A DNA stretch of 64,000 nt. Source: Pardosa pseudoannulata. Lineage: Eukaryota; Arthropoda; Arachnida; Araneae; Lycosidae. The first letter of the stretch is position 1. The number at the start of each line of letters is the position of its first letter. Where the stretch lies: assembly GCA_032207245.1 (NCBI GenBank), contig CM063502.1, positions 73,542,869 through 73,606,868 on the forward strand, written 5' to 3'. The notes below the pieces were generated by a model that saw only the letters and a list, made by a program, of their open reading frames with translations, ran no database searches and was not told where the DNA came from. A program made the translations under genes and the position numbers. Positions 60,200 through 64,000 of the stretch are shown in pieces.

Positions 60200-60676
60200 A
60201 TGATACGTTCTTCCATTAAGTGATTTTTGAGAACATTCTTAACAGGAAGGTTAATGTAAGGAGGAGCTCCATCTCGGATTTTGGCTTTCGAGGCATTTAA
60301 TACATCTAGTCAGTCTTGATAAACCAAGAGGTGTAACCTATTTGAAAAAAGCATTTCAAGATATGTTCCCAGTATTTCCCCAGATACACACTACGGTCAA
60401 CTGTAGAAAACGCTATCTTAAGATTTCAAATGGTAGCTGAAAATGGTGGCCATCATGTTGAACATGTCTTGTATTACACTTTTTAACTATAATGAATGTT
60501 AGCTAAACGTGTAATTCATCTTAGTAATGAAATTTGTAAGTAATTTTTTTTAACCTTCTTAAACAAATTCCCATCCCTTTGTTATGTTCTACATAAAATT
60601 TCATACCTTTTTGAACAATAGTTCCCATTGTAAGCAACTTTAAAGTAGGGAAGTTTAATTTAGGGACAACCTGCAT
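60200..60676 (+). pseudogene. C-terminal relic of an IS630/mariner-superfamily transposon
   Basis: The plus-strand frame near 60388-60485 reads TLRSTVENAILRFQMVAENG then GHHVEHVLYYTF followed by TAA. This matches the C-terminal helix and NGGHxEH ending of arthropod transposases annotated with DUF4817. Upstream, GGAGCTCCATCTCGG (GAPS) and a decayed FLN-type segment suggest the D-GAPPH region. About 185 bp after the stop, AGGGACAACCTGCAT at 60662-60676 resembles the GGGACACCCTGTAT right end of such elements. The left end and N-terminal half are missing, cut off close to the piggyBac MITE. Confidence 0.6.
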
Positions 60677-60781
60677 ATTTTTGATATAAAAGATTTAGGA
60701 AAATCTTTCAAGTAGAATTCACTCTTAAATACTTTGAAGAAATTTGAAGAAAATAAATAAAAATATCTTCTATAAATATAT

Positions 60782-61470
60782 TGTAACGTACCGTTACAAT
60801 TAGGCTCATAGTACAGTCGCAATTTGTCTTAGAAATGAATGCTCCACTTGTAGTAAGCTCCGAATTAATATTCAAAGATCTAGACTTACACACATCTTGA
60901 TTAAATATCTCTCAGGTTAAATGCCTCGCAGTACATTTGTATCAATTCCAGCAAATTTAAGCAACAGCTTAAAACAATGTTCTAAACTATAGTTTTGGAG
61001 CTAGTAACGAAAAGTTACAAAACACCTAATTCTATGTACCACAATACCATCATTCGGAGAATTCATTTACTCATGGGGGTAATCTCGAAGACAAATCATC
61101 AGTAAAATAAATGTTGAATTTAAAAGTAAAACTTCACACCATAAAAATTGCTTGTTTCAAACAAAAGAACAATCGCTCTCGATCCCTTAAGGCTTAGTGC
61201 CTCTGAGTAAAACACAAACTACCAACTTTATGACAGAGAACGTCGTTTCTCTCAAAAATGAGTACACTGGACTCTTACAAAAGATTTGCTCAACCATTTT
61301 CTTCGAGTTTAACACAAAACCTTACATATGTGGTTCTTAGGCTTTCATAAAATTCTAGAAACCATTACCTCATTTTTCCTAGAAGTTCCATGAAAAAAAG
61401 ATTATTCTCAATATTAAAGAACCTATTAGAATAAAACACTGTTTTCACATTCCGTTGTATCTCGGTTACA
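60782..61470 (-). mobile_element. Second solo LTR, related to the 35-kb element
   Basis: Starts TGTAACGTAC and ends CGGTTACA on the plus strand, like the 1,055-bp LTR (TGTAACGTAC...CGTTACA). Internal landmarks in the same positions: GATTAAATATCTCTCAGGTTAA versus GACTAAATATTTTATTCAGGTGAA near the left end, and TCACATTCCG shortly before the right end. TTCTAGAA (61353-61360) and AGAAGTTCCATGAA are degenerate counterparts of the heat-shock-like array. The left flank is ATATAT but the right flank is not TA repeat, so no target duplication is visible. No internal genes. Confidence 0.6.
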
Positions 61471-63520
61471 CAACAAGTTGCTGCCTGATTGCAGCCCATT
61501 ACAACCCAATTTACGGCATCCCATTCTTATCTTGAGTTCATGTACGCTAGACTCAGATCGTATTTGGGAATACTTTTTTTCTTTCTTAATCCTTCCATAA
61601 ACTTTTTCGGAAGGGTTTCTTTGCTTTTGTTTACAAGCACACACATCCCATTATGATTCTTATGGCCTGTGAGAGATTAACGCATAAAAATCTTCCACCA
61701 TGGGTGGTGGTTCTAGCGTAAAGATGGTCTCCTGAGGGGGCAATAAAAGTTTAAATTCTTACTATTAGTAATACTCATGACAGTATTACCGTAAGTAGTA
61801 AAAGTACATTAAATATAAAAATTTAATAATCCCATGATATTTCTAAAGCATGAAAAATCGTTTCTATGGGAAAATTACAATACTTCCTTGAAAGACAATT
61901 TCTATGAGTTTCAACTTAAACAAGTAAATTTTTAGAAAGTGTTTGCAAATTCTTGTACAGTGCTAAATATTTTTCCTTCTTTAACTTTCTTTATTCTTAA
62001 ATCATTTCAACCATTAAACCTACTTAGCTTACCTATAACACTAAAAAGTAAAAATACTTTTTACATTTGTAGTCATAATGTAGAAAACAAATGGGTTTTA
62101 ATTTATATGGAAGATAAAACCACTTTATTTGGTATGTAAATATTATTCTTGCATGAATAAAAACGTACTTTTCCTATTTTGTAAAAGATCAAAGAGTCTT
62201 TGTGATACCATTTTTATGAACAATAATGAAATTTGAGACCCAAGAGTGAAAATAGTTCCATTTGTAGCTCATATTTTACATACAAATTCTGCTTGTTAGA
62301 AAAATTCTAAGTTAGGTTTTATGTATTCAGTTAGGAATCAATTTCAATTATAAATAGAGTTATGTATATTTTAATGAAATCCAATGTTTACAGATCTTCC
62401 AAAAATTATAGCTATAAATATTTAAAAATGTAATCAAAAGATAGCAACATAAAAATTACTTTAACATGCTTATTTACTTGTTCTTTGTGATTATTCACTA
62501 CTTTGGTTAATTTTAACGACATTTTACTTATTTAGTTCGTTAGTCTCTCATTGGAACAAACGCTTTTAAGACAGTGATATAAATAATAAAAAAGACCAGA
62601 AAATGTATGCAGAATCAAATTTTATTATGTCTAGTTTAGTAAAAACTTTTAATTTGTATGTATAAACGTCGAAAACATTGAGTACACATCATCATAGAAC
62701 GTCGAACTCCTTTGTTTGAACATCACAACAACATTACTACTGTTTGCCACCGTTGCCTACGGGTAACAACAAATAACACTTAATAATACTAGTAGACATG
62801 GTAGATGATTACATATTATTATTCCCTTTGAGTAAAATACACTAATTTTCGTATATATAAAAAGATTTTTGTGTGTGCTTTTTTCGCTACTGTTAAAAAA
62901 TTTTAGTTTTTTATGTTTGATAGTCTCTCATAAAAGAAAGAAAGACAATTTTAAGAAAATGATGTCTATATAAAATAGCAGTACTATCTAAGTCTTTCAT
63001 ATTAATATAGATTTGAAACACTTTCAGTAAATTAAAGACCACATATACCTGAAACAAAATAGATCGGATAAAAACTTTCGCCATCACACAGAAAATCACC
63101 TCATTCTTTATCAGGAATGGGATCCTAAACATAATCCGTTGTGCTTTAAATGCGTATAGATTGATGTATAATCAGGCCTTAAGGGCTGTCTTTCTGTATT
63201 TAGTATAATGCTGTTGAGGAAATCTCTAGAGGTAATTACGAATAGCCTTGTATATAAGTGGTATGCAAATTTTTAGGCAACTGTCATTCAAACAATTATA
63301 TTTCAATTTTCAGTCAAGTGATAATCAAATAGGTAAGCAACTGATATGTGATGTCAGTGTCCATGAGATTGAATTCCACTGTCAGCAATATAGATTGTAG
63401 TCATTCGCAGTTGATTTTAAACTGAAGTTTCCAGCTAGTAATTATCCTATATGTAGCAGAAAATATTCACCGTAACGCTCCTGACAAAATGAACTACGAA
63501 TATTTTTTTCTATTTTTACT
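61471..63520. other. Mixed non-coding stretch
   Basis: 61471-61760 is richer in G+C than average and includes a CCACCATGGGTGG palindrome near 61697; its origin is unknown. From 61760 on the sequence is A+T-rich without supported features. Confidence 0.4.
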
Positions 63521-63524
63521 AATT

Positions 63525-63655
63525 ATCTATTGTAATCGCGAATATTTTCGCTGTTTAGATTTTAACGGAAAATCTCATTCTGATCATGCATGGATAAATT
63601 TTGGCAAGTTTTAGTGCCACATCACATCTATACATACATACATGGACTAGTTCTG
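63525..63655 (+). repeat. Dispersed repeat fragment, relative of 32.06-32.29 kb
   Basis: CTATTGTAATCGCGAATATT, then TTTTAACGGAAAATCTCATT and GGCAAGTTTTAGTG, ending in an ATACATACATAC run. The GTAATCGCGAA core and what follows match the pattern of the fragments near 32 kb. Confidence 0.4.
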
Positions 63656-64000
63656 AAACTACTCCACTGATTAAGTTCTTCCTGATTATTACTGTGCAGT
63701 TTTTATAACACTGCCTATTTTTTTAGAATGCTCAAGTAATAGCCTTCTTTCGTACCCACCCGCTGATAGGTTAAAGGACAAATGTAATTATGAACTGTGG
63801 ATGGCCAGATTACAGCGCTTGGAATACAGCACATGGGCAGTCAAACTTATACAATAAAGCATTCAATCATTCCGATTTTCTATAATCAAATGAATTTCTT
63901 TCACAACAATTTCTTTCTTCCTTCCCAATAGTTTTTTTCAGCAGTCAAGATAATTCCATTTGTCAAATACGAACAAAAGCATTATCCATCGACTATATCA
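63656..64000. other. AT-rich non-coding stretch
   Basis: No supported feature to the window end. Confidence 0.5.

Overview
This is a gene-poor, strongly A+T-rich eukaryotic window (about 70% A+T by eye). It has no operon structure, no CRISPR array and no long intact host gene. The organism is most likely an arthropod, probably a spider or other chelicerate. I infer this from the close match of its Tc1 transposase to copies I know from orb-weaver-type spiders, from two tRNA-derived SINE families, and from the very long (TA)n tracts. Nearly everything recognisable is repetitive DNA at different stages of decay. SINE-A and SINE-B are my own labels.

Layout. 0-7.3 kb: SINEs, a hAT-type MITE with a perfect 8-bp target duplication, a (TA)n tract of about 180 bp, and a tandem duplication carrying a SINE nested in a SINE. 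8-17 kb: a fossil Tc1 transposase, a 120-bp Harbinger-type MITE, a solo LTR embedded in (TA)n, a second fossil Tc1 and a 29-bp minisatellite. 17.7-19.2 kb: an almost complete Tc1 element with matching 27-bp TIRs and TA duplications, but a lost start codon and an amber stop. 20-34 kb: local tandem duplications, a LINE 3' remnant, a degraded transposase, and a possible signal-peptide exon at 29.84 kb. 35.0-36.0 kb: a 1,055-bp solo LTR (TGTAACG...CGTTACA) inside a (TA)n tract, carrying a heat-shock-element-like array just upstream of a TATA box. 38.5-39.4 kb: a mariner fossil. 42.5-47.9 kb: three related short cysteine-containing open exons (motif GEKL..H.C...V.C), each preceded by a pyrimidine-rich tract and AG; this is the best candidate here for an undescribed host gene family. 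44.6-47.5 kb: another Tc1 fossil, a SINE-B relative and a second (TA)n-embedded solo LTR. 52-58 kb: a diverged segmental duplication pair and two SINE-A copies with clean target duplications. 59.5-61.5 kb: a 601-bp piggyBac-type MITE with TTAA duplications, a transposase relic and a solo LTR related to the 35-kb one.

No set of genes here works together as a system. The window reads as a large intron or intergenic region shaped by DNA transposons, SINEs, LTR elements that appear to favour (TA)n tracts, and repeated local segment duplication. All homology statements come from reading motifs; no database search was run.
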